From Neoroseomonas eburnea (GTDB taxonomy: Bacteria > Pseudomonadota > Alphaproteobacteria > Acetobacterales > Acetobacteraceae): 64,000 bases of DNA. The stretch lies in assembly GCF_018129005.1 (NCBI RefSeq), contig NZ_JAAEDL010000003.1, positions 124,001 to 188,000 on the forward strand, in the 5' to 3' direction. Below are positions 52,837-61,682 of this stretch, one piece after another (the stretch's first letter is position 1; every line of letters starts with the position of its first letter). The notes below the pieces were generated by a model. The model searched no databases and had not been told where the DNA came from. It saw nothing but the letters and a program-made list of their open reading frames with translations. The position numbers were made by a program, and so were the translations under genes.

Positions 52837-53302
52837 GGCCCGCCTGTCCGAGCTGCTGGTCCGCCCGGCGCGGCCGGAGGACTACGATGCCTGGCTGCCG
52901 CTCTGGCTCGGCTACAACGCCTTCTACGGGCGGGAGGGCGCGACGGCGCCGGCGGAGTCGATCACGCGGCTGACCTGGTCCCGCTTCTTCGACGCGCTGG
53001 AGCCGATGGAATGCCTGGTGGCGGAGGCCGATGGTCGCCTGATCGGCCTTGCGCACATCATCTTCCACCGCAACACGATGCTCGAAGGGTCCACCTGCTA
53101 CCTGCAGGATCTTTTCGCGGCGCCGGATATCCGCGGCCGCGGCATCGGGCGGGCCTTGATCGAGGCGCTCTATGCGCGGGCGCGCGCCGCCGGGGCGCAG
53201 CGCGTCTACTGGCATACCCACGAGACCAATGCCCGCGCCCGCGGGCTCTACGACCAGGTCGCCGCGCATGGCGGCTTCCTGCTCTATCGCAAGGACCTGT
53301 GA
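52829..53302 (+). CDS. GNAT-family N-acetyltransferase
   Basis: 157 residues from a GTG inside the dnaB end. Acetyl-CoA site LQDLFAAPDIRGRGIGRALIEAL (about 88-110) carries the R/Q-x-x-G-x-G/A motif, and WHTHETNARARGLYDQVAAHGG precedes the end. The substrate is unknown; one-base overlap with alr may hint at an amino-acid or peptide acceptor. Confidence 0.88.
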   Translation: MSEARLSELLVRPARPEDYDAWLPLWLGYNAFYGREGATAPAESITRLTWSRFFDALEPMECLVAEADGRLIGLAHIIFHRNTMLEGSTCYLQDLFAAPDIRGRGIGRALIEALYARARAAGAQRVYWHTHETNARARGLYDQVAAHGGFLLYRKDL

Positions 53303-54393
53303 TGCCGCGCGTTGCCTCGACCGAAGCCGTCCTCACCATCGACCTGCCCGCCATCGTCGCCAACTGGCGGGACCTGGCCGCGCGTGGCGCGCCGGGCGCC
53401 GTGGCCGGGGTGGTGAAGGCGGATGGCTACGGGCTCGGCGCGGCGGAGGTCGGGCGGGCCCTGCGTGCGGCAGGGTGCCGGCACTTCTTCGTCGCACAGC
53501 TCGCCGAGGGCCTGGCGCTGCGAGCGGCGATCGGCCCGGGGCCGATGATCGCGGTGTTGGGGGGCTTCGCGCCGGGGGAGGACGGCGACGCGGCGCTGGT
53601 GCCGGTGCTGAACACGCTCGGCGAGGTGGCGGCGCATGCGGCGGCGGGGCGGGCCTCCGGCGTGGCGCGGCGGGCGATCCTGCACGTCGATACGGGCATG
53701 GCACGGCTCGGGCTGGATGCGGCGGAGCTCGAGCGGCTCTCGGCGGACAACTCCCTGCTGGCCGGTGTCGATCTCCTCTATGTGATGACGCATCTCGCCT
53801 GCGCCGACGAGCGGACGCATCCGATGAACGCGGCGCAGGCGGCCCGCTTCGCGGCGGCCTGCGCGGGGCTGCCGGCGGTGCGGCGCTGCTTCGCCAATTC
53901 CTCCGGCATGTTCCTCGGCCCGGATTTCGCCTCGGACCTGTCGCGGCCGGGCTGCGCGCTCTACGGCATCAATCCGACGCCGGACCGGCCGAACCCGATG
54001 CGACAGGTGGTTCGGCTCGATGCGCCGGTGCTCCAGACGCGGGAAATCGCGCCCGGGACCAGCGTCGGCTACGGCGCGTCCTGGACGGCCGAACGGCCGA
54101 CGCGGGTGGCCACGGTTGCGGTGGGCTATGCGGATGGCTACCTGAGAAGCCTCTCCGGGCGTGCCGTGGCGGATTTCCGCGGCCGGACGGTGCCCCTCAT
54201 CGGCCGGGTGTCCATGGACCTGACGACCTTCGACGTGACCGACCTGCCGGAGATCGCCTCCGGCGACCGCCTGACGCTGATCGGCGGCCCCGGCTGCACG
54301 CCCGACGAGATCGCCGCGCAGGCGGGGACCATCGGCTACGAGGTGCTGACCTCCCTCGGCGCGCGCTACGTCCGCGACTACATCAGGGACTGA
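53302..54393 (+). CDS. alr: Alanine racemase
   Basis: 363 residues. PLP-binding Lys39 lies in GVVKADGYGLGA, the second catalytic Tyr in TSVGYGASW (near 254), and FANSSGMFLG and GRVSMDLTTFDVTDLP are conserved. It makes D-alanine for peptidoglycan. The ATG shares its A with the stop of the GNAT gene. Confidence 0.94.
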   Translation: MPRVASTEAVLTIDLPAIVANWRDLAARGAPGAVAGVVKADGYGLGAAEVGRALRAAGCRHFFVAQLAEGLALRAAIGPGPMIAVLGGFAPGEDGDAALVPVLNTLGEVAAHAAAGRASGVARRAILHVDTGMARLGLDAAELERLSADNSLLAGVDLLYVMTHLACADERTHPMNAAQAARFAAACAGLPAVRRCFANSSGMFLGPDFASDLSRPGCALYGINPTPDRPNPMRQVVRLDAPVLQTREIAPGTSVGYGASWTAERPTRVATVAVGYADGYLRSLSGRAVADFRGRTVPLIGRVSMDLTTFDVTDLPEIASGDRLTLIGGPGCTPDEIAAQAGTIGYEVLTSLGARYVRDYIRD

Positions 54394-54397
54394 GGGA

Positions 54398-55183
54398 TTG
54401 GACCTGGTGCTGAACCCCGTCGCCGCGGTCGGGCGGGCCGTCCTCTCGGCCTGCCGCGAGGTCGGCGCGCTGGCGCTGTTCGCGCTGGAGGCGCTGTCGC
54501 ACCTGCTGCGGCCACCCTTCTACGGGCGGCTGTTCCTTCGGCATCTCGTCGAGATCGCCTATTTCTCCCTGCCCGTGGTGGCACTGACGGCGATCTTCAC
54601 CGGCATGGTGCTGGCGCTGCAGTCCTACACCGGCTTCGCGCGGTTCAATGCGGAAGGGGCGGTGGCGAATGTGGTGGTGCTGTCCATCACCCGCGAACTC
54701 GGCCCCGTGATCGCGAGCCTGATGGTGGCCGGCCGCATCGGCGCCTCCTTCGCCGCCGAGATCGGCACCATGCGCGTGACCGACCAGATCGACGCGCTGA
54801 CCACGCTGTCCACCAACCCGATGAAGTACCTGGTGGCGCCAAGGCTGCTGGCGGGGGTCCTCGCCCTGCCCTTCCTGGTGCTGGTGGCCGACATCCTCGG
54901 CGTCATGGGCGGCTGGCTGATCGGCACGACCAAGCTCGGCTTCGGGTCGACGGGCTATCTCAAGGCGACGATGGACTTCCTCGAGGTGATGGACGTCGTC
55001 TCCGGCCTCGTGAAGGCGGCCGCCTTCGGCTTCGTCATCACCCTGATGGGCTGCTGGTGCGGCTACAACAGCAAGGGTGGCGCGCAGGGCGTGGGCGCGG
55101 CGACGACGACGGCGGTGGTCGCCTCCTCCATCCTCATCCTCGCCCTCGACTACATCCTGACCGAGATGTTCTTCGCGCAATGA
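54398..55183 (+). CDS. mlaE: MlaE-family lipid ABC transporter permease
   Basis: 261 residues from a TTG start five bases after alr. About five or six helices; the conserved ALTAIFTGMVLALQSY, ELGPVIASLMVAGRIGASFAAEIGTM and MKYLVAPRLLAG segments identify MlaE/YrbE. It forms the membrane part of the complex maintaining outer-membrane lipid asymmetry. mlaF follows with ATGA overlap; no mlaD follows. Confidence 0.93.
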   Translation: MDLVLNPVAAVGRAVLSACREVGALALFALEALSHLLRPPFYGRLFLRHLVEIAYFSLPVVALTAIFTGMVLALQSYTGFARFNAEGAVANVVVLSITRELGPVIASLMVAGRIGASFAAEIGTMRVTDQIDALTTLSTNPMKYLVAPRLLAGVLALPFLVLVADILGVMGGWLIGTTKLGFGSTGYLKATMDFLEVMDVVSGLVKAAAFGFVITLMGCWCGYNSKGGAQGVGAATTTAVVASSILILALDYILTEMFFAQ

Positions 55184-55956
55184 AGGACGACGTTCCGAAG
55201 ATCCGCCTGCGCGGCCTCAGCAAGGCCTTCGGCGAGAAGCGAGTGCTCGACGGCGTCGATCTCGACATCCGCGCCGGGCACGGCATGGTGATCCTGGGCG
55301 GCTCGGGCTCCGGCAAGTCGGTCACGATCAAGTGCGTGCTCGGACTGATCGCGCCGGATGCCGGCACGATCGAGATCGACGGCCGCGACGTGCTGGCGAT
55401 GAACCGGCGCGAACGCGAGGAGTTGAACGACCGCATCGGCATGCTGTTCCAGAACGGCGCGCTGTTCGATTCGCTCCCCGTTTGGGAAAATGTCTGCTTC
55501 AAGCTGCTGGCGCAGAAGCGCATCACGCGGCGCGCCGCCCGCGACAAGGCGGCGGAGGTGCTGGCGCAGGTCGGGCTCGCGGCATCCGTCGGTGATCTCT
55601 CGCCGGCCGAGCTCTCGGGCGGCATGCAGAAGCGCGTGGGCCTCGCGCGCGCCATCGCCGCCCAGCCGGACATCATCTTCTTCGACGAGCCGACCACGGG
55701 GCTCGACCCCATCATGGGGGCGGTGATCGACGGGCTGATCGTGGACGTGGTGAAGCGACTGGGCGCAACGGCGGTGTCGATCACCCACGACATGGCGAGC
55801 GCGCGGCGGATCGGCGACGACGCGGCGATGCTGCACAAGGGCAGGATCGTCTGGACAGGGGCGGCGGCGGCGCTGGGCAACACCGGCAATGCGCTGGTGG
55901 ACCAGTTCGCCCGCGGGGAACGCGAAGGGCCGATCCAGATGGAGCTGCGCCGTTAG
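55180..55956 (+). CDS. mlaF: MlaF-family ABC transporter ATPase
   Basis: 258 residues. Walker A GGSGSGKSV (near 42), Q-loop MLFQNGALFDSLPVWENV, signature LSGGMQKRVGLARAI (near 148), Walker B IIFFDEPTTGLDP, and switch histidine SITHDM are complete. Energises MlaE. The neighbouring gene downstream is ahpC instead of the usual mlaD. Confidence 0.93.
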   Translation: MKDDVPKIRLRGLSKAFGEKRVLDGVDLDIRAGHGMVILGGSGSGKSVTIKCVLGLIAPDAGTIEIDGRDVLAMNRREREELNDRIGMLFQNGALFDSLPVWENVCFKLLAQKRITRRAARDKAAEVLAQVGLAASVGDLSPAELSGGMQKRVGLARAIAAQPDIIFFDEPTTGLDPIMGAVIDGLIVDVVKRLGATAVSITHDMASARRIGDDAAMLHKGRIVWTGAAAALGNTGNALVDQFARGEREGPIQMELRR

Positions 55957-55984
55957 CCTGTCGCGCGCCGGTTGTCCTTGCGCC

Positions 55985-56035
55985 TGATCAAACCGATCAA
56001 ATCGAATTCATCGATCGAATTCTTCGAAGAAATCC
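55985..56035. promoter_or_regulatory. AT-rich palindromic region upstream of ahpC
   Basis: The most AT-rich stretch of this neighbourhood: two GATCAA units, two GAATTC hexamers and the perfect 12-bp palindrome TTCTTCGAAGAA (56020-56031), about 100 bases before ahpC. It is a reasonable place for a promoter and a peroxide-responsive regulator site, but I do not see a clean OxyR ATAG-N7-CTAT pattern. Confidence 0.4.
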
Positions 56036-56130
56036 GTTGGACAGAATCCGGGGGCGCCGGCAATTGCTGCGTCGCACAAGGTGCACTGCACAAGGGCCCC
56101 ATGGCCCGCAACCCCGAGGAGCGTGACCGC

Positions 56131-56706
56131 ATGCTGACCGTTGGCGACAAGTTCCCCGCCTTTGCCCTGACCGCCGTGAAGGGCGGCAAGGAGGGCCTCG
56201 GCGGCCCCGGCGTGTCCTTCACCGAGATCACCTCGGACACCGATGCCGGCAAGTGGAAGATCGTCTTCTTCTGGCCGAAGGACTTCACCTTCGTCTGCCC
56301 GACCGAGATCGCCGCCTTCGGCAAGCTCGCCGGCGAGTTCGCCGACCGTGACGCGGTGGTCTACGGCGTGTCGACCGACAGCGAGTTCGTCCACCTGAAC
56401 TGGCGCGTCCATAACGACGACATCCGCGACCTGCCGATCCCGATGCTGGCGGACATCAAGCGCGAGTTGTCCTCGGCGCTCGGCATCCTCGACAAGGCCG
56501 CCGGCGTGCCGCTGCGCGCGACCTTCATCGTCGATCCGGACGGCACCATCCAGTGGGCCTCGGTGAACGGCCTCAACGTCGGCCGCAATCCGCAGGAAGT
56601 GCTGCGCGTGCTGGACGCGCTGCAGACCGACGAGCTCTGCCCCTGCAACTGGGAGAAGGGCAAGGACGTGCTGAAGCCCGAGGAGCTGTTCAACAAGGCG
56701 GCCTGA
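56131..56706 (+). CDS. ahpC: Peroxiredoxin (AhpC type)
   Basis: 191 residues. Peroxidatic Cys56 in FTFVCPTEI; resolving cysteine in [11 protein letters not shown] (Cys170/Cys172), the C-P-C-N-W form typical of AhpD-coupled peroxiredoxins. It reduces H2O2 and organic peroxides. GGAG nine bases before ATG 56131 supports this start over the in-frame ATG at 56101. ahpD follows 173 bases later. Confidence 0.95.
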   Translation: MLTVGDKFPAFALTAVKGGKEGLGGPGVSFTEITSDTDAGKWKIVFFWPKDFTFVCPTEIAAFGKLAGEFADRDAVVYGVSTDSEFVHLNWRVHNDDIRDLPIPMLADIKRELSSALGILDKAAGVPLRATFIVDPDGTIQWASVNGLNVGRNPQEVLRVLDALQTDELCPCNWEKGKDVLKPEELFNKAA

Positions 56707-56879
56707 CGGCCGCGCGGATCGCGCACGCGGCCGGCCGCCAGGCCGCCCCCCCTCGCGGCTCGCCGCGGCGGGTGCCCGGCGGCCCTGACCGGGTGCGCGA
56801 CTGGGGCCTTCGCCCCTCACAGAACCCTGGTCCCGCGCGCCCGGCCGGCGTGCGGGACATGTCCGTCCCGGAGGCACCG

Positions 56880-57416
56880 ATGTCCCTCGAATCCCTGCGC
56901 GCCCGCCTGCCCGAACACGCCAAGGACCTGAAGCTGAACCTCGGTTCGCTGGCCGCCGAGCCGGTGCTGACCCAGCAGCAGCTCGCCGGCACCTTCGTCG
57001 CCAGCGCCATCGCCGCGCGCAACGCCGAGGTGACGCGCGCGATCCTCGCCGAGTTCGGGCCGAAGCTCTCCCCCGAGGCGCTCGCCGCCGCCAAGGCCGC
57101 GGCCGCCATCATGGGCATGAACAACGTCTACTACCGCTTCACCCACCTGGTCGGCGGCGACTACGCCAACCTGCCCGCCAAGCTGCGCATGAACGTCATG
57201 GCGAAGCCGGGCGTGGAGAAGGTGGATTTCGAGCTCTGGTCGCTCGCCGTCTCCGCCATCAACGGCTGCGGCATGTGCATGGAGGCGCATGAGAAGGTCG
57301 TCCTCCATGGCGGCCTGTCGAAGGAAGCGGTGCAGGCCGCGGTGCGCATCGCCGCCGTGGTGCATGCGGTGGCCGGCGTGCTGGACGCCGAGGACGCGCT
57401 CGCGAGCGCGGCCTGA
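56880..57416 (+). CDS. ahpD: Alkyl hydroperoxide reductase AhpD
   Basis: 178 residues. The redox motif Cys130-G-M-Cys133 with His137 and an upstream Glu (DFELW) form the proton-relay set of AhpD. GGAGG lies five bases before ATG 56880, so the ATG seven codons upstream is not used. It reduces AhpC with electrons from a lipoamide-type donor. Confidence 0.94.
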   Translation: MSLESLRARLPEHAKDLKLNLGSLAAEPVLTQQQLAGTFVASAIAARNAEVTRAILAEFGPKLSPEALAAAKAAAAIMGMNNVYYRFTHLVGGDYANLPAKLRMNVMAKPGVEKVDFELWSLAVSAINGCGMCMEAHEKVVLHGGLSKEAVQAAVRIAAVVHAVAGVLDAEDALASAA

Positions 57417-57427
57417 CCCAGCCATGC

Positions 57428-57453
57428 GGGAATGCGCCGAACGGTGCATTCCC
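57428..57453. repeat. GAATGCGCC palindrome, family A, copy 4
   Basis: GGGAATGCGCC (57428-57438), loop GAAC, GGTGCATTCCC (57443-57453); 11-bp stem with one G-T wobble. It lies 12 bases after the ahpD stop in the convergent gap to the GFA gene. Confidence 0.7.
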
Positions 57454-57520
57454 GGCTCGGCCCCGGCACGATTCCGGATGGCGGCCCCGTGGCCGCCATT
57501 CGTCGTTCGCGCACCCGCCC

Positions 57521-58027
57521 TCAACTGCCAGGGTCGGCCGGATCCGGCACAGCCGCCTGCTCACGCAATCGCTGCCGCATGGCGCGCACGCGCGCGCGGC
57601 TCTCCGCCGGCCAGACATCGGCGGTATCGTAGAATTCCGGCACCGCCTTCGCACCCGGCGGCAGCACCACCCAGGGCAATTTGGTGGAGGTGTAGATGTG
57701 GATGTCCGGCGGGCAGCGTTCGGGCGTGTCCAGCGTGCCGACCCGTACGAAGCGGACCGCCGCACCGGCCTCCGGATAGTTGCTCCAGATCGCGACCCTG
57801 CAGGTCGGGCAGCGCGCGATGAGCTGGCCCCGGCCGCTGGCCGAGGGCGTGTAGACGATCTCGGGCTCGCCGGCCGTATGGATCACATGGTCGGCCTCGT
57901 AGAGGGCGTTGAGCGCATGCACCGTGCCCGTCTCCCGCTGGCACCAGGTGCAATGGCAGGCATGGACGATCAGCGGCGCGCCCTCGACCCGGTAGCGCAG
58001 CTGCCGACAGGTGCATCCGCCTTCCAT
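57521..58027 (-). CDS. GFA-family zinc protein (Gfa/CENP-V type)
   Basis: 168 residues. Cysteines in GGCTCRQLRY, HACHCTWCQRETG and ARCPTCRVAIW provide the zinc site of the glutathione-dependent formaldehyde-activating fold. Members are rarely true formaldehyde enzymes; function is unknown. ATG 58027 (MEGGCTC) is the standard start. Confidence 0.87.
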   Translation of the reverse strand: MEGGCTCRQLRYRVEGAPLIVHACHCTWCQRETGTVHALNALYEADHVIHTAGEPEIVYTPSASGRGQLIARCPTCRVAIWSNYPEAGAAVRFVRVGTLDTPERCPPDIHIYTSTKLPWVVLPPGAKAVPEFYDTADVWPAESRARVRAMRQRLREQAAVPDPADPGS

Positions 58028-58250
58028 GGGCGACCTCCCGTCACGTTTCCGGTGCCCGGTCCGTTCCGGGCAGGCCGATTGTCGCGCAGAGCAGGTCGGC
58101 GGCGCCACGACGACATGCGGCACCGGAGGCGGGGCCCGTCCTGAATCGACGGCCCGGCGCCGCCCATCTTGACCATCCTCCCCTGGCGGGGTGACGCTTC
58201 GTCCCAAGAGCCCGGCCGACCGGGACCGGGACGGTTGGAGGAAGCCGCCC

Positions 58251-59135
58251 ATGCCGCTCTCGCTCAGGCCCCTGCATCCCCTCTTCGTCGCGGAGGCGAC
58301 AGGGGTGGACCTCCGCCAGCCCCCGTCACCGGGCCTGGCGGATGAGATCCACCGCGCCATGGACAGCTACGCCGTGCTGGTGTTCCCCGGCCAGGAACTC
58401 GACGACGAACAGCAGATGGCCGTCGGCCGTGCCCTCGGGAAGCTGGAGCCGACGCGCGGCGTGGTCGACGCGCACAAGCACCGCCTGAAGCACCAGGAGA
58501 TGAACGACATCTCCAACCTCGACACCGACGGCAAGCTGCTCGCGGCCGATGACCGGCGGCGGATGTTCGCCCTGGGCAACCGGCTCTGGCACAGCGATTC
58601 CTCCTTCAAGCCGATCCCGGCGAAGTATTCGATGCTGCATGCGCGGGTGATCCCGCCCGAGGGCGGCGACACCGAGTTCGCCGACATGCGCGCCGCCTGG
58701 GATGCACTGCCCGAAAAGGACAAGGCGAAGGTGAAGGGCCTCACCACCTGGCATTCGCTGATCTATTCGCGCGCGCAGCTCGGCTTCGACGAGTACACGG
58801 AGGAGGAGAAGAGGGTCTTCGCCCCCGTGCCGCAGCGCCTGGTCCGCCGGCATCCGGGCTCGGGGCGGGTCTCGCTCTACCTCTCGGCCCATATCGGGCG
58901 CGTCGAGGGGATGCCGGTGCCCGAAGGCATGGCGATGATCCGCGACCTGACCGAGCACGCGACCCAGCGGGAGTTCGTCTATCGCCACAGGTGGCGGCAA
59001 TTCGACCTGGTGATGTGGGACAACCGCTGCACGCTGCACCGTGCCCGGCCCTTCGAGGACAGCACCTACCCCCGCGACATGCGGCGGGTCACGCTGGAGG
59101 ATGCGGCGCCGACGCTGGAACAGCAGGCGGCTTGA
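58251..59135 (+). CDS. TauD/TfdA-family 2-oxoglutarate-dependent dioxygenase
   Basis: 294 residues. The iron site is His and Asp of RLWHSDSSF (near 124) and His of CTLHRARPF (near 265), with the 2-oxoglutarate arginine a few residues later. The N-terminal LHPLFVAEATGVDLRQP and the KYSMLHARVIPPEGGDTEFADM block are characteristic. The substrate may be an alkylsulfonate or aryloxyacetate; it is not determinable. GGAGGA precedes the ATG. Confidence 0.9.
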   Translation: MPLSLRPLHPLFVAEATGVDLRQPPSPGLADEIHRAMDSYAVLVFPGQELDDEQQMAVGRALGKLEPTRGVVDAHKHRLKHQEMNDISNLDTDGKLLAADDRRRMFALGNRLWHSDSSFKPIPAKYSMLHARVIPPEGGDTEFADMRAAWDALPEKDKAKVKGLTTWHSLIYSRAQLGFDEYTEEEKRVFAPVPQRLVRRHPGSGRVSLYLSAHIGRVEGMPVPEGMAMIRDLTEHATQREFVYRHRWRQFDLVMWDNRCTLHRARPFEDSTYPRDMRRVTLEDAAPTLEQQAA

Positions 59136-59139
59136 AGGC

Positions 59140-59267
59140 CGGGGGGAGAGAACTCCCCCCGATCCCCCCTCCTTCCTTGATCACCTGGATGGGCGCACCC
59201 GGCGCGCCGGGCACTCCCGGCTGACCGACAGACAAGGGAGGGGGTCCGGGGGAGTTCCCTCCCCCGG
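59140..59267. terminator. Two G-rich hairpins between convergent genes
   Basis: CGGGGGGAG/CTCCCCCCG (59140-59161, loop AGAA) lies just after the dioxygenase stop. CCGGGGGAG/CTCCCCCGG (59246-59267) lies just before the patatin 3' end. The second is part of a ~45-base unit repeated near 62420. Likely terminators for the two strands. Confidence 0.65.
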
Positions 59268-59274
59268 CCTTCCG

Positions 59275-60234
59275 CTACTCCGCCGCCGCCTCCGCCGGTG
59301 CCAGCCACCGTTCCGCCGCCTCCCGCCCAGCATCCGCGAGCCGCGTCAGGAACGGCCAGGTGAGGTTGGCCGCATTGGCCTGCCCGGCATCCTCGAACCC
59401 ATCCCACAGCGACAGGCGGTGCAGCCGCAGGCGATCGAGCTTGCGGCATAGGCGCGGGCGCAGCAGCGGCGTCTCCCGGCACAGTGCCCGCAGGTCCCGG
59501 ATCGCCTGGAGTTCCCGCTTGAGCGGGGCGGAGAAGGCGATCTCCAGCGAACGGTGGCGGATGTCCTGGCGCAGGCGCGGGCTGCCCTCCCTCTCGTCCG
59601 GGGCAAGCTGCACCAGCAGAAGGTCCTCGGCGCTGCTGGCCTGGATCAGCTCGCGCAATGGCGGGTTGGAACTGTATCCGCCATCCCAATAGGGTTCGCC
59701 GTCGATCTCCACCGCCTCCCGCAACAGGGGCAGGCAGGCGGAGGCGAGCACGGCGTCGAGCGAAACCTCATGCTCGCGGAAGATGCGGGCCTCGCCGTCG
59801 CGGACGCGGGTCGCGGCGATCAGCAGCGGCAGGGGCCGTTCCGTCCGCAGCCGCGAGAAATCCACCAGGTCGCCGAGCAGCTCCCGCAACGGGTCCGACC
59901 CGGGCAGGGTCAGGGCGAAGGGCAGCGCCGGCAGATCCGCCGCGGCGAAGACGGAGCCGACGATCGGCAGGCCGGCGAGCCCGGCCCGGTCGGACAGCAG
60001 GCGCCAGAACCGCGCCAGGCGGGCGCGCGCCTCCTCCCGCCCGCCGGCGAGCAGGCCGTCGGCCATCAGCACGGCGTTCACCGCGCCCGCGCTCGCACCG
60101 CTCGCCGCGTCGAGCGGCAGGGAAGGCTCGGCGAGCAGCCGGTCCAGCACGCCCCAGGTGAAGGCGCCGAAGGATCCGCCACCCTGGAGCGCCAGGGCGA
60201 GCGGCCGGATCGCCGGATCTGAATCTTGTTGCAT
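59275..60234 (-). CDS. Patatin-like phospholipase
   Basis: 319 residues. Oxyanion-hole GGGSFGAFTWGVLD (18-31), nucleophile Ser48 in GASAG, and catalytic Asp in YWDGGYSSNPP (near 200) complete the Ser-Asp dyad. It has no signal peptide or membrane span. Probable lipid acyl hydrolase; location and substrate unknown. ATG 60234 begins MQQDSD, just before the conserved LALQGGGS. Confidence 0.9.
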   Translation of the reverse strand: MQQDSDPAIRPLALALQGGGSFGAFTWGVLDRLLAEPSLPLDAASGASAGAVNAVLMADGLLAGGREEARARLARFWRLLSDRAGLAGLPIVGSVFAAADLPALPFALTLPGSDPLRELLGDLVDFSRLRTERPLPLLIAATRVRDGEARIFREHEVSLDAVLASACLPLLREAVEIDGEPYWDGGYSSNPPLRELIQASSAEDLLLVQLAPDEREGSPRLRQDIRHRSLEIAFSAPLKRELQAIRDLRALCRETPLLRPRLCRKLDRLRLHRLSLWDGFEDAGQANAANLTWPFLTRLADAGREAAERWLAPAEAAAE

Positions 60235-60344
60235 TGCAGCATGCCATTTGGGTGGCGAGCCGACCCGTGGCAAGGCGTGGCCAGGACTTCCGGGCGGCGT
60301 GTCCCGGTGCGACAAGGGCGCCCGGACCAGTGAGGAGCCTGCCC

Positions 60345-61682
60345 ATGACCACCGAACGCTTCGATCTTCTTCTCCGCGGCGGGCAGGTCGTGATGCCCTG
60401 GGGGGTGGAACAGGCCGACCTCGCCATCCGTGCCGGCCGCATCGCCGCGATCGGCGACCTGCGGACGGCGGAGGCCTCGCAGGTGGTCGACTGCAAGGGC
60501 CTGCACGTGCTGCCCGGCCTGATCGACCCGCATGTGCATTTGCGCGACCCGGGCGACCCGAAGGTCGAGACCATCGGCACCGGCACGAAGGCCGCGGTGC
60601 TCGGCGGCCTGACGGCGGTGTTCGACATGCCGAACACATCCCCCGCCATCACCGACAGGGCGCGGCTCGATGCCAAGCGGGATGGGCTGGCGGGCGTCGC
60701 CCATTGCGATGTCGGGCTCTATGTCGGCGCCACCAAGACGAACATCGCGACGCTCGCCGAGCTGGAGCACCAGCCCAATGTCTGCGCCATCAAGGTCTTC
60801 GCCGGCTCCTCCACCGGCGACATGATGGTGGAGGACGACGAGAACCTCGAACGCGTGATGCGCGCCGGCCGCCGCCGCATCGCCTACCATTCCGAGGACG
60901 AGTACCGCCTGCAGGCGCGCAAGCCGATGTTCACGCCGGGCATGCCGCACCGCAACCACATGGTCTGGCGCGACGTGGAATGCGCCCTGCTCGGCACCAG
61001 GCGGCTGATGGCGCTGGCGCGCAAGACCGGGCGGCCGGCGCATATCCTGCACGTCTCGACGGCGGAGGAGCTCGACTACCTCTCCGGCTTCCGCGACATC
61101 GCGACCTGCGAGGTGCTGCTCAACCACCTGACGCAGACGGACGAGGCCTATGACCGGCTCGGCGGCTATGCGGTGATGAACCCGCCGATCCGCGACGCGC
61201 GGCACCTGGAAGCCGCCTGGGCGGCGGTGCGCGACGGGCGGGTGGACTGCGTCGGGTCCGACCACGCGCCGCATTCCCGCGAGGCCAAGGAACGCCCCTG
61301 GCCGACCACGGCGGCGGGGCTGACCGGCGTGCAGACCATCGTGCCGCTGATGCTCGACCATGTCAGCGCCGGGCGGCTGACGCTGCCGCGCCTCGCCGAC
61401 CTGATGGGCACCGGCCCCGCGCGCGTCTATGGCGCGCTGAACAAGGGGCGGCTCGCGGTGGGCTACGACGGCGACGTCACCGTGGTGGACATGAAGCGGC
61501 AGCGCACCATCGAGGAATCCTGGATCGTCTCCCCCTGCGGCTGGACGCCCTTCGCGGGCCATCGCTGCACCGGCTGGCCGATGATGACGATCGTGCGCGG
61601 CAACCTGGTGATGCGGGAGGACGAGGTGCTCGGCACGCCGGTCGGCCGCCCGGTCGCCTTCTCCGACACGGCGCGCGCCTGA
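60345..61682 (+). CDS. Dihydroorotase-family cyclic amidohydrolase
   Basis: 445 residues. Metal ligands: His63 and His65 (HVHLRDPG), a probable carboxylated lysine in AIKVFAGSSTGD (near 150), later His in IAYHSEDEY and ILHVSTAEE, and Asp in GSDHAPHSREAK (near 305). It fits class I dihydroorotase; allantoinase or hydantoinase activity cannot be excluded because no pyrimidine gene is adjacent. A TGATG junction joins it to the nitroreductase gene. Confidence 0.87.
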   Translation: MTTERFDLLLRGGQVVMPWGVEQADLAIRAGRIAAIGDLRTAEASQVVDCKGLHVLPGLIDPHVHLRDPGDPKVETIGTGTKAAVLGGLTAVFDMPNTSPAITDRARLDAKRDGLAGVAHCDVGLYVGATKTNIATLAELEHQPNVCAIKVFAGSSTGDMMVEDDENLERVMRAGRRRIAYHSEDEYRLQARKPMFTPGMPHRNHMVWRDVECALLGTRRLMALARKTGRPAHILHVSTAEELDYLSGFRDIATCEVLLNHLTQTDEAYDRLGGYAVMNPPIRDARHLEAAWAAVRDGRVDCVGSDHAPHSREAKERPWPTTAAGLTGVQTIVPLMLDHVSAGRLTLPRLADLMGTGPARVYGALNKGRLAVGYDGDVTVVDMKRQRTIEESWIVSPCGWTPFAGHRCTGWPMMTIVRGNLVMREDEVLGTPVGRPVAFSDTARA

